Source: Bremia lactucae (Eukaryota > Oomycota > Peronosporomycetes > Peronosporales > Peronosporaceae). Taken from it: a stretch of DNA of 23,157 bases. Positions 1 through 8,584 of this stretch are shown piece after piece. The notes under the pieces are model-generated. The model saw nothing but the letters and a program-made list of their open reading frames with translations. It was not told the origin of the DNA and searched no databases. Position numbers and translations under genes: made by a program. The DNA is taken from contig NC_090617.1 in the NCBI RefSeq assembly GCF_004359215.1, positions 4,135,398 through 4,158,554 on the forward strand, written 5' to 3'. Every line of letters begins with the position of its first letter. The stretch's first letter is position 1.

Positions 1-681
1 GAGTCGTCAGATTACGGCTATGGTAAAGATGACTACGACCACAAAGGCTACAAGCACGATGACTACAAGCACGATGACTATAAGCACGACGATTACAAGC
101 ACGATGAATATGAGCATAAGAGCTACGGCAAAGGCTACGGCTCCAAATATGGCAGTGGTTACGGCCACAAAAAGTACGGTAAAGACTGCGATGACAAGAG
201 CTACGGCAACGACTACTACAGCTACGGAAAAGGCTATGGTGGCAAAGACTACGGCTACTACCCTGACTACTACTCTTCGTACGGTGGTGACTACGGATAC
301 GACAGCTATTACCCGTCATATGGAGGTGACTACGGGTACGGTGGGTACTCGCCGGGATACTACTCGTCATACGACAGCTACCCTGGTTATGGAGGATATG
401 GATTCGATCAATCTGGCTACGGCGGGTACGGATACGGCAGCTTTGGATATCCTGGTTATGGCGACTACGGGTTCTCTGGCAACTTCGGGTACCCAGGTTA
501 TTTTGGTTTTGAATCTGGCACATCAAATGTTGAGGATGCGTCTGGACACCAAGAAGCTGCGACTGTTAGTACGGAAGCTTCTATCAAAACGCCGGACGAG
601 AAGGACGAAAAGAAGAAGCCCAACCCGGAAAAGTCCGAAGAGGTCAAGTCGGATGCCACTGACAAGTCGAAGAGCAAGTAA
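1..681 (+). CDS. Tyrosine/glycine-rich repeat protein, 5' partial
   Basis: Frame 1 is open from the first base to TAA at 679-681, giving 226 residues with the N-terminus outside the window. The first ~45 residues are Tyr, Lys, His and Asp rich and include four YKHDD-type units. About residues 40-165 are dominated by Tyr, Gly, Ser and Pro in YGGDYGY, GYGGY and YPGYG motifs. The last ~55 residues are a charged Lys/Glu/Asp/Ser/Thr tail ending KSKSK. There is no globular domain or membrane segment. An ATG-initiated 221-residue ORF in frame 2 (20-685) covers the same DNA but reads as Thr/Met/Arg low complexity, so I treat it as a shadow. Tyr/Gly-rich proteins can be extracellular or wall-associated and tyrosine cross-linked, but this is inference. 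The family is not recognised. Confidence 0.7.
   Translation, partial: ESSDYGYGKDDYDHKGYKHDDYKHDDYKHDDYKHDEYEHKSYGKGYGSKYGSGYGHKKYGKDCDDKSYGNDYYSYGKGYGGKDYGYYPDYYSSYGGDYGYDSYYPSYGGDYGYGGYSPGYYSSYDSYPGYGGYGFDQSGYGGYGYGSFGYPGYGDYGFSGNFGYPGYFGFESGTSNVEDASGHQEAATVSTEASIKTPDEKDEKKKPNPEKSEEVKSDATDKSKSK
49..108 (+). repeat. Four tandem 15-bp units coding YKHDD
   Basis: Units at 49-63, 64-78, 79-93 and 94-108 each encode Tyr-Lys-His-Asp-Asp, the last with Glu for the final Asp. A degenerate fifth unit (YEHKS) follows. The unit is in frame with the Tyr/Gly-rich gene, so copy-number change would not disrupt the reading frame. Confidence 0.85.
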
Positions 682-886
682 ATAAATGTAAGGTTGTCCT
701 AGCAAAAACGACGGTAGTATAATAAGCCCGTGTGTTGATGTCAAACGTAATAATAAATAAAATATCACGTGAAGTCTTCGTAAGCTGCATAGGCCAAGTT
801 CCAGGGATCTATTGATTAAAATATATCGAAATATAAAGAGACTTTACGAACGAGGTATCAAGTTCACGAATCCACATGCATCGCCA

Positions 887-2614
887 ATGCCAAACCTTGT
901 GCATCAGCTCGCAAGGCTGCAACTTGGTCCGGTAAGAGAAAGGCAGCGTCTCTCCAATCGCCAAATCAACGCACCGCCCATAAACATCAATGCCGCTTCG
1001 ATGCATTCCCAGCGTATATCAATCCAGCGATCTCTCTTAGCATCGCTACACTGTCCCTCGCACCGTGTCCTGGCCATTCGAGACGGACCAAGAGTGGTCC
1101 TTAATCGACCACCAGGAAGCAATGTTCACTCCAGACCGGTCTTTCAAGTCTCTTACGCTCATACGAAAGGCTTTTTCGTCGCTGTCGACGAACAAGGAGC
1201 CGCGGGAATCGTCCATGCGGCCTCTGGACACTGGCAAAGCCAGTGGATGGCACACACTAACGCCATTTTTGATGCGATTTGGACGCAAAACGATAGCCAC
1301 GTGCTCACTGCGTCAGGAGATTTTGCCATTCGTATCTGGGACGTTGAAAACATCGTCTCGAGGTCCTCGACGCCCGTTTTAACGCTCCAAGGACATGACA
1401 GGAGTGTCAAGTGTGTCCGTCAAGCACGAGACCAGACGCATGTCTTTGCCTCTGGAGGTCGCGATGGAAAAGTGTTGCTGTGGGATACACGCACGAATGG
1501 AAACCCAATTGCAATGCTCGATAAAGTGCATGCAGAGCCTCATTTATCGCGAGACTTTTCGCAATCGAATCGATCAATGCCTTCCTTGAAACGAAGACGA
1601 CAAAGAGGAGCTTCGAATATAGTACCTTCCAGTCCGAGTGTCACGTGTGTCGAGTTTGGAGAGAACGGAATGGATTTGATGACAGCAGGGGCGACAAATA
1701 CTATTGTGAAATGCTGGGATCTCCGACAACTTCGTCGTGGCAACACTTATGCAAAAATTCCGGAACCTATTCAAGAATTTTCATGCTCAAGTTGGGAAGA
1801 AGCACGTCATGGAATTTCATCGTTAATGCTTTGTCCTGGACGCGCAGGACGTGCATCGCAGTTGCTTGTGAATGTCTTGCACGACTCAATTGTCGTGCTT
1901 GATCTGACGCGAACGCATCAAGCACGACCGATTCTTCGTTGCTACGGCCACGAATCGAGTTCGTTTTACTGTAAAAGTTCGTTTAGTCCTCAAGGCGAGT
2001 TTATTGCAACAGCCTCTGCAGATGGTGTCGTGTATATTTGGGACGCGCGTTTGAAGGTTATGAAGGATGAAATGCTAGCAATAAGAAGGCCAAATTTTAA
2101 TGGAGAACAGCGACTGCCGTGTGTAGCTCTTAAAGGCCATACGAGCGACGTGAATGGGGTCGCGTGGAGTTCTTTGCACGATTTGGAACTCGCGTCTTGT
2201 TCCGATGATGGGACGGTCATGTGCTGGCAGACTTCTAGTGAGCGATGCGAGTCTTCACGCTTTAAATTACAGGCAAGCAATTCAACAACCCAACGAGTTG
2301 AGTATTCGAATTGGAGCGCGTTTCAAGAGCAGCTTGATGGATATTCGTACCGTGTGCAAGGTCCAAAACGAGATTCAACGTCTCAAGGTCAAAATCGAAG
2401 CCGTTCTATCGATACGAGATTTAGTCCAAAGCCTCGAAAGCTTCCCGATCAAGGGCTTGCTTCTACACAAGAAGAACGTCTGGACTTTCGCGCATCTCGA
2501 CAAAAAAATCGTATTCATTTTCGACGCAGAGCTCGAACAATTATTGTTCGTCCGAAACGAGCACAACGGACTTTAGTGGAACTATGGGGATCGAGAACGT
2601 CCGTATATTGTTAA
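887..2614 (+). CDS. CDT2: CDT2/DTL-like WD40 substrate receptor of CRL4 ubiquitin ligase
   Basis: Predicted 575-residue intronless protein. The frame is open from 812, but that start is TTG; the first in-frame ATG is at 887. Five clear WD blades end at W151 (IWDVEN), W199 (WDTR), W277 (WDLR), W385 (WDAR) and W447. The order matches CDT2/DTL, including GGRDGKVLLWDTR followed by a basic insert and then PSVTCVEF. Three WDxR (DWD) boxes are the motif class that docks on DDB1 in CUL4 ligases. After the propeller, about residues 455-575 are basic and disordered. They end with QRTLVELW at 560-567, which fits a PCNA-interacting (PIP) box. CDT2 targets PCNA-bound proteins such as CDT1 for ubiquitination in S phase, in the nucleus. 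The family assignment is firm; the exact start is less sure. Confidence 0.88.
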   Translation: MPNLVHQLARLQLGPVRERQRLSNRQINAPPININAASMHSQRISIQRSLLASLHCPSHRVLAIRDGPRVVLNRPPGSNVHSRPVFQVSYAHTKGFFVAVDEQGAAGIVHAASGHWQSQWMAHTNAIFDAIWTQNDSHVLTASGDFAIRIWDVENIVSRSSTPVLTLQGHDRSVKCVRQARDQTHVFASGGRDGKVLLWDTRTNGNPIAMLDKVHAEPHLSRDFSQSNRSMPSLKRRRQRGASNIVPSSPSVTCVEFGENGMDLMTAGATNTIVKCWDLRQLRRGNTYAKIPEPIQEFSCSSWEEARHGISSLMLCPGRAGRASQLLVNVLHDSIVVLDLTRTHQARPILRCYGHESSSFYCKSSFSPQGEFIATASADGVVYIWDARLKVMKDEMLAIRRPNFNGEQRLPCVALKGHTSDVNGVAWSSLHDLELASCSDDGTVMCWQTSSERCESSRFKLQASNSTTQRVEYSNWSAFQEQLDGYSYRVQGPKRDSTSQGQNRSRSIDTRFSPKPRKLPDQGLASTQEERLDFRASRQKNRIHFRRRARTIIVRPKRAQRTLVELWGSRTSVYC

Positions 2615-2689
2615 GCACAGCGTTTGATGGCAAAAACTTGTAAGTCTAGTGAAAACAAAAGTGTTTCGTATTCAGTGTGTAAAGTTCCT

Positions 2690-4133
2690 TTACAAAACTT
2701 TGTCTTCGAACGCCTGATTAAAGACAGACAGAAGCTTGTCAATGTCCTTTTCATCTACAACGAGTGGGGGGCATAAACGAATGGTACTGCAATACAATAA
2801 TATTCATGGCAGTCAATAATTAGATAAGAAAATATTCCTTTTAACAGGATGACAATGCACGTACTTGTCACCCGCAGATATAATAAGCACTTGTTTTGAA
2901 AGTGCATACTCAATGAGAGGACCCACAGGTTTGATGCACTCGAGCGCAAGAAAGAGCCCGCCTTTGCCAATAGGTGAACGAACATCGGCAACTTTATCAG
3001 GATATTTAGTTTGCAATTTTTTAAGCCCATCCGCCAAGTATTTGCCACGCTTTTGCACATTTTCGAGAAAGCTCGGGGCCATGATTTTCTTAACTACGGT
3101 AGTGGCCACAGCACATACAAGTGGGTTGCCTCCAAATGTCGTACCGTGCTGGCCAGGAGTGATAGCCGAAGCCACTTTGTTCGACATGAGCACAGCGCCA
3201 ATGGGCAGTCCACCAGCTAATGGCTTCGCCAGCGTCATAATGTCCGGTATCACGTCGTACAGTTCATGAGCAAACAATTTGCCCGTTCGGCCTAATCCAC
3301 ACTGCACTTCATCCGTAATGAGCATGGCATCGTACTGATCGCATAAAGTACGCAGCTCTTGCATAAATTTACGATCAGCGGGATACACGCCGCCCTCGCC
3401 TTGAACAGGCTCGACGAAAACACCAGCCGTGTTTTCAGAAATGAGCTTTTTAACACTCTCAATGTCATTAAACTCCGCGTAGTGCACGCCTGGGACAAGC
3501 GGCATGAAAGCCTCGCGAATTTTGGGTTTGTGCGTGAGTGTTAAAGCTGCAGCGGTCCGGCCGTGAAAACCGTGTTTAAAAGAAATAAATTCAATTTTTT
3601 TGCCTTCAAGTGGTCTGTTGCAGGCAAGTTTAGACACAAGCAAATTTGATTACAATAAAAATAACGTACGTTCCCTTAGTGACGTGGTTGGCATAAAGTC
3701 GTGCAAATTTATAGGCCCCTTCGTTGGCCTCTGTCCCGGAATTGGCAAAGAAAACCTTGTCAAAGCACGAATTGTCGACAAGTGTCTTGGCTAGTTCCAG
3801 AGGCGCTTTAGTGTGGAATAAATTGCTCACGTGCGTCACTTTTTTGCCATTATCCACAAGACTCTGATACCAATCTTCGTCGCCGTGACCCAAACCGGAC
3901 ACAGCAATGCCAGCATAAAAGTCCAGGAACTCACGACCCTCTTCGTCGAACAGCTTGCTGCCTTTGCCATGCGTGAACATGAGACCAGACTCGCCGCGGA
4001 CGCCATCTGGGTTGTACGTGCTGGCCAAATATTGCTTTTCGTACGTGTCGGGGTTAAATGACTCGGCAGTAGTAGCAAAAGACCGCAACGAGTTGCGTGC
4101 CACTCGGGGCACCAATTTTGCGGACCGAAGCAT
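2690..4133 (-). CDS. ARG8: Acetylornithine aminotransferase, mitochondrial; join(4133-3670, 3614-2865, 2786-2690)
   Basis: Three exons on the minus strand (464, 750 and 97 nt) give 436 residues. This is a class III PLP aminotransferase that interconverts N-acetylglutamate semialdehyde and N-acetylornithine in arginine synthesis. Residues 1-24 are basic, hydroxylated and free of acidic residues, typical of a mitochondrial presequence. SGTEANEG is at 132-139, KHGFHGRT at 168-175, D256 lies in the LITDEVQCG cofactor-binding motif, and K285 in LAKPLAGG is the expected PLP lysine. Splicing restores the C-terminal AGDNTIRLCPPLVV segment, ending in KVL at 2693. Exon frames join exactly at both introns. 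Ornithine aminotransferase is the main alternative, but the overall motif pattern favours the acetylornithine enzyme. It converges on CDT2 with a 75-bp gap. Confidence 0.9.
2787..2864 (-). other. Intron 2 of the aminotransferase gene (78 nt)
   Basis: The donor is GTACGTGC and the acceptor TGTATTGCAG on the minus strand. Splicing turns GAC AA|T into Asp-Asn and continues into TIRLCPPLVV, the expected C-terminal segment of this family. The unspliced frame instead runs to a stop inside the intron. Confidence 0.88.
3615..3669 (-). other. Intron 1 of the aminotransferase gene (55 nt)
   Basis: On the minus strand the donor is GTACGTTAT and the acceptor is CTGCAACAG. Removal joins exon 1 (ending GGA AC) to exon 2 (starting A CCA CTT) and keeps the conserved reading frame. 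Without removal the frame ends in a stop within about 15 codons. It is short, as is common in oomycetes. Confidence 0.88.
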
Positions 4134-4164
4134 CGGATGGTTTTTATCAAGAATGTAGTAAGCA

Positions 4165-4185
4165 GAAAGTTAGGAATGATATAAA
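4165..4185 (-). promoter_or_regulatory. Possible oomycete Inr-like core promoter of the aminotransferase
   Basis: The minus strand reads TATATCATTCCTAACTTTC about 40-50 bp before the ATG at 4133. TCATTCCT resembles the oomycete initiator (TCAYTYY type), and the following AACTTTC resembles the flanking element. The distance is typical. This is motif matching by eye only. Confidence 0.35.
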
Positions 4186-4346
4186 ATAAAGAAATTCCTA
4201 AACTCACCCTCTTGATAGCACACCCCCAAATTGGTGTAAGACGAAAATCAATATTCACTCACTTTTAACAACTACTACCATTCAACTCACCACCAAACAA
4301 TTCACTTGAATCACTACCACTCAATCCACTCAAAAGGTTAAAAGTC

Positions 4347-4414
4347 AGATTCTCAGCTTTCTAGATCAATCAGCCAATCTCTATTGGCTGATTGATCTAT
4401 AAAGCTGAGAGTCT
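4347..4414. repeat. 68-bp hairpin with 32-bp arms
   Basis: Left arm 4347-4378 and right arm 4383-4414 are reverse complements with two mismatches, separated by the 4-base loop CTCT. The hairpin lies between the aminotransferase promoter and the E1 insertion site. No target duplication is visible around it. It could be a foldback or MITE remnant, or a structural promoter-distal element. Confidence 0.85.
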
Positions 4415-4443
4415 CAATAACTCACAGAGATATTGAATTATAG

Positions 4444-4448
4444 TATCA
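4444..4448 (+). repeat. Left target-site duplication of E1 (TATCA)
   Basis: TATCA directly precedes the TGTAACGGGG start of the E1 5' LTR and is repeated exactly at 11992-11996 after the E1 3' LTR. Five bases is the usual duplication size for Ty3/Gypsy insertion. Confidence 0.85.
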
Positions 4449-4875
4449 TGTAACGGGGTGCCCCGTTACATAAGTGTTATTTCCTAAAAGAGGTATAACA
4501 ATAATTATTTCCTATAAGAGAAAACAAACAAAACAGTACAACATTATCATCTTTATTAATTTTGACTTAAATAGTTCCTAAATTTCCAAATTTAGTAATA
4601 TTGACGCAATAAGACATTACTTCTATTAAATGGTTGATTTAAGATTAAATCAACCCTGCCAATCGTAATAAGACACGATTGTGCGGTGCGCAAATAGGCG
4701 CCATACAGAGTTTGTTACCAAAAAGTAAAGTCAGTAGTAGATAGAAGATCGTTACGTAGGAATGTAATATATCAATACAGTTTTGTTTTTCTCTAATTCT
4801 AATCCTTTGAATTAATTTTGGTAGCTAAGGACCCTTAGCTACTTAGGAACCTTCCTTTCGTGAAAGGTTTGCCTA
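4449..4875 (+). repeat. E1 5' LTR (right end uncertain)
   Basis: Begins with a 22-bp terminal inverted motif at 4449-4470, two 10-bp arms TGTAACGGGG and CCCCGTTACA around TG. It aligns with S1 reversed and with the E1 3' LTR over the TTATTTCCTA, GTACAACATTAT and TTTATTAATTTTGA stretches. A perfect 11-bp-arm hairpin lies at 4632-4655. After about 4870 the similarity to S1 is lost and the expected CCCCGTTACA end is missing, so the right part has probably been deleted. Directly downstream a 15-bp word, TGATCTTGAATGGAG, is duplicated at 4882-4896 and 4899-4913. Confidence 0.7.
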
Positions 4876-5020
4876 TTTGAGTGATCTTGAATGGAGTATG
4901 ATCTTGAATGGAGGGTGATCTAACGAATGAGTTCGGTTATAGATGGGCCAGCCGTTGGCGCCATGCTGTACACTCTGGGTAGAGATGAATAAGCATGCGG
5001 CCATAGCGAAGTTTATTTAA

Positions 5021-5860
5021 CATGAACTCAACGGGGCTCAAGGAATAGTAACCTTGCTTCACCAGCAAGGCTCTCAACAAGCGGAGGTGTTGATAGAACA
5101 GGGTGCTCAACAGTTGGTAATGTTGAGACAGCAGCATGTTATGCTGCTAATAAACCGACGCTTCAGCGTCGACCCGAAAGCTTAATGATAGGAGGCTCTA
5201 AATTTAAGGCATTTGAAGGTGACTCCCGTTGAGAAGATTCGTCGAATGAGACGACGCCATAGAAGCTCGTCGTCTCAGTGATGATGCGACGAAAGTGAAA
5301 TTTGGCATTTCAACTTAGACGGACGTGCCAAATCTTGGGCATTGGGGCTCAAGCTTCACGACACATAAGTTTTTGGGTCGTACGAGGTCTTAAAGACCCG
5401 GCTCAGGCAAACATTTGAGCCGCCACGTGCCGAATTCAGGGCTCGAACCGAGCTATTGAAGTTGAAACAGGGCAAGCGTGACATTCACGCTTATGCTTAA
5501 CATATACGATATCTGATCAGTTAAATGGTTAGTCAGCCAATTGATGAACAAAGATAGGTGATTGTTTATGAAAGGTCTTGCAGACGGACCTGTTATGACC
5601 CACCTGTTCCGGCTAGACCTAGAGTCTCTTGACCAAGCGATTTCTATAGCGGAACAGGAGGACTTTAGCCTGAAACAGGCTTCCGTACACGCGGGTGCAT
5701 TTCGTCCACCGAGACGACAAGAAAACGGAGGTCCAGAGCCCATGGATCTCTCGTATGTGGAGAGCGAGAACCTCGCTCTTCAAATTACAAACGGTTACAG
5801 AAATGTAATCGCTGTCAAAAATGGGCCACTACGCCTATAAGTGTAGTGCCCCACGGCCAG
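5021..5860 (+). pseudogene. E1 gag pseudogene with frameshifted zinc knuckle
   Basis: Fragments in several frames rebuild a Retrotrans_gag-type protein. A Gln-rich helical N-terminal part (QQGSQQAEVL) covers 5021-5185. The capsid motif SWALGLKLHD lies near 5328-5360, and QTFEPPRAEFRAR with KQGKRDIHAYA at about 5405-5500. A longer open stretch at 5562-5840 contains MKGLADGPV and EPMDLSYVESE. The nucleocapsid zinc knuckle at 5804-5844 (CNRC...GHYAYKC) is broken by a one-base deletion between CQK and GHY. It is close to the E2 gag. It is not functional. Confidence 0.8.
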
Positions 5861-6264
5861 TGCCTAAAAGCACTGAGCGAGAAGACCGACCTCTCACTAG
5901 GAACAGACAAAAACATCCCTTGGGGCAGTTACACACTGCCCCAAGGGATGAGTATAACCTCATCACCCTGAAAATAAAAGTGTCAAATAAGTTGTCACTG
6001 AAGCCCCTTGTCGATTGTGGAGCGTCGAATAGTCCTATTAGACGCCAATCGCTGGAAGATCGCAGATTGAAATTTATTAAGCGCGCTATCCCTTTAGCGA
6101 AGATGACAGTGCGCCTAGGAACAGGCGAATCTGTAACGATTAAGAAAGATGTAGTTGAAATCCAATGCACGTTAACGGATAAAAAGTGCGATGATGATTA
6201 CATCGTACTAGATTTGGATGACAAATTTGATGTCATCTATGAAATACCATGGCTTAGAGAGTAA
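5821..6264 (+). pseudogene. E1 retropepsin-like protease domain of pol
   Basis: Open stretch carrying the end of the zinc knuckle followed by an aspartic protease domain. LVDCGASN (Asp codon 6012-6014) occupies the place of the usual D-S/T-G active site with Cys for Ser/Thr. YIVLDLDDKFDVI and PWLRE mark the C-terminal half. The reading ends with TAA at 6262-6264. The E2 copy at 14751-15050 aligns throughout. Whether DCG was functional in the ancestor cannot be told here. Confidence 0.8.
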
Positions 6265-7150
6265 GCCATGTATAAATTGGCAACATCAAGCCGTGACGAT
6301 GCCTGTCTCTTGTTCATCAGATGGCCAACTGATAAACGTCTTGAAGAATTCACAAGCGTGTATATGGCCTACGAGTGAGTGCGATGACCTCACTTGTGGT
6401 TCGGTCGGTATCATGACAGCACAAGACCTCAGTGTGAATGCCCAACACACTGTGGAGTTAGAATCCGAGGGCTGCCACAAGCACAAGCAGTGACAAGAAG
6501 CGTCGAAGGTCCACCATTGTGATGTGGACATAGTTACCGACGGCTGTGCACAAGCAGAGACGGTGTCGAAGTTCGACCATTTGAATGAGTTGAGTGGTTC
6601 GAAACAAGAATGCTTGTTTAAAAAGAAACATCCAAAAAAATTTGGAACGCCCGTCTATAAGAGACAGTGCAAAAATCCTAGGTCGACTGAGAGTCGATCG
6701 TAGAGGATCTCACTGTGATAGCGCAACCAGAGCTAGAGGAGGATACTCCTCCAAAGAATTATGTGGGAATAAGTTCTCGGAAACCTTTGGTGAAAGGATC
6801 CCAGTAACTTTTGGAAAAAGCTCCAAAGAAAAAAATGAGACAATCAATGTCTTAGTACAAAAATGATATCGAGTGTAGGCGCTTAAAAACTGGATCTAAT
6901 AGCCCCTTCCGAAGTTATATTTGGAGATAAATCAATTGCCAACGCTAGAGCCGAAACGGTTCTTGCGTGACCTGCGTGTGGCAAAGTCAACGAGATCTGC
7001 GTACTTGTCACAGATGACAACCACGTGGCCGACATTCGGTCGGCAATAGTATTTTTGGAGAACGATCGAATTCTCAGTAGCTCATCGATGACGAAAGTGT
7101 CTTCGATGAGAAGACAAGGATTTAACGTTTTACGTCCCAATCCTGGGAGT
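6265..7150 (+). pseudogene. E1 pol linker between protease and reverse transcriptase
   Basis: Decayed spacer of pol. Fragments such as PVSCSSDGQLINVL and ECDDLTCGSV in 6218-6493 align with the E2 linker at 15084-15401, so they are real pol coding rather than chance ORFs. From about 6594 to 7150 only broken frames remain, with no further domain I recognise. Confidence 0.55.
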
Positions 7151-7735
7151 CTTTAAATTCAAAGCCTCTTCATGAAGATTTATTAAAATTTAATGATGTC
7201 TTTCCAAGATCAGTATCGTGCGAGTTGTCTAAGGACAAAGGCATTCGACACGAAATTGACCTAATCCCAGGTTCGGAATTCTGTCACGAAGCAATGACAT
7301 TGCCTCATGAAAAATTAATAGCGATCGACGAATTCTATGCCGAACGCTTAGCAGCGGGCCATGTGAGGGAGACAGCTTTCCGACATAGCTCTCCGAACTT
7401 CTGTGTGAGAAGCGCAGGAGGAGGATGGTGGATAGTGCATACCTTCAATAAAATGAACACTGCAACTGTACCGACTCAAACGCCGACCACGAAAAGACGT
7501 AATAGTTGATGTTATGTCAAAGAGGACTATCTTTTCGCCAATAGATCTAATGGTTGAATTTTATCAGATCCTTATGCGTGAACAGGATATACCGTTCACA
7601 GTAGTAAGCATTCCAAGCGGTATGCTATGGGGGTGGCTACTCGTGCCACAGGGACTAAGCAATGCCCCTGCGACATTCAACAGATGCGTTAAGATCTGCG
7701 CGGGATTTTGCATCGAGCTGTTTTGATGATTTATT
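7151..7735 (+). pseudogene. E1 reverse transcriptase (partial, frameshifted)
   Basis: 7225-7509 encodes the N-terminal RT part (KGIRHEIDLIPG, GGGWWIVHTFNKMN). After a frameshift, 7514-7726 encodes the palm with SPIDLM and PQGLSNAPATFNRC. The catalytic FDD box is at 7722-7730, but in a frame different from the palm segment. The family-typical RT order is clear, and multiple shifts make it inactive. Confidence 0.85.
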
Positions 7736-7919
7736 CTTTCATAGCAGAGCCACACACGGAAAGTAGGACGTTGAAGTACATCGTTCCCACGTCCGGAAGG
7801 ATCTCACAATTATGCACAAGCACAAGTTGCATGCAAATTTCAAGAAGAGCATTTTCGCTGCAAGCGAACTACCACTTCTTGGGTGCATCGTGGGTAAACC
7901 GGTGTACGCCCGGATCCCG

Positions 7920-8360
7920 AAAAGATCAAGGCGATCACCGATTGGTCTGTGCCTGTCGATGTAAAGGGACTTCGAGTGTTCCTCGGTTTTGCGGCATACC
8001 TGCACAAGTACTCAAGCAATTATGCCGAAATGACAGTACATACAAAGACGGCGCAGAGCGCGTCGTCTTTTATCGATCACGTTAGCTTCAACACAGCTAT
8101 ATGCAACTATCCAGTGCATTACAAGAAATCCCTTGCCATGAAATATGCACTGGCTAGGTTTAGGGTATATCTCTTGGGAGATAGACCGCTCAATGTATAA
8201 ACGGACCATGAACCTATCGCACGGCCGTAAACAGTCCACACATTTCGCAAAGAATGGCGGAATGGTTTTCTTTCTTTGCGAAATATAACTTCTTCGTGGA
8301 GTATTAACCATGACGACTTACTGCGTCGTTGATGCCCTTTTGCGCCGCCCCAATTTTGAT
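7920..8360 (+). pseudogene. E1 RNase H region with internal deletion
   Basis: VDVKGLRVFLGFAAYLHKY ends the RT connection at about 7955-8013. Next comes a jump straight into the middle of RNase H (VFYRS-like, then KKSLAMKYALARFRVYLLGD at about 8122-8190). Compared with E2, roughly 180 bp are missing near 8040, including the first catalytic Asp segment (HVVCDVSDF in E2). VDALLRRPNFD at about 8330-8360 marks the end of the domain. Confidence 0.75.
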
Positions 8361-8584
8361 CGCTGTTGCAGCAATCAACAGGGAGAATAAGACCACTGAT
8401 GTAACAATAAGTATTCTGTCGTCAAAATACTAGACGACATTAGAAAAGTCTATCAAGAAGATAAGGATCTTAAAGGGACTATCTTAATAATCCATCACAA
8501 CAGTCCTTAAAAGAATTGTTGAATTGTATCGATTTTCAACAGATCGATATACAACACGCAATGGTTTATTGTATTCTATAGCCA

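Noticed and set aside
20..685. ATG-started 221-residue Thr/Met-rich ORF
   Set aside because: It is the +1 shadow of the Tyr/Gly-rich frame; GAT/TAC/AAG repeats read one base off give Met/Thr runs with no protein-like organisation.
812..886. N-terminal extension of the CDT2 ORF
   Set aside because: It starts with TTG and has no in-frame ATG before 887. A eukaryotic start at 887 is simpler, and the extension shows no family similarity.
2154..2576. Alternative-frame ORF over the CDT2 C-terminus that looks helical
   Set aside because: The CDT2 frame is continuous, keeps natural codon use and ends in a PIP-like motif; the other frame has no start context and cuts through WD blade 5.
4937..5137. 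Minus-strand 66-residue ORF within E1 gag
   Set aside because: It is the reverse of the Gln-rich gag N-terminal segment that aligns with E2 gag on the plus strand.
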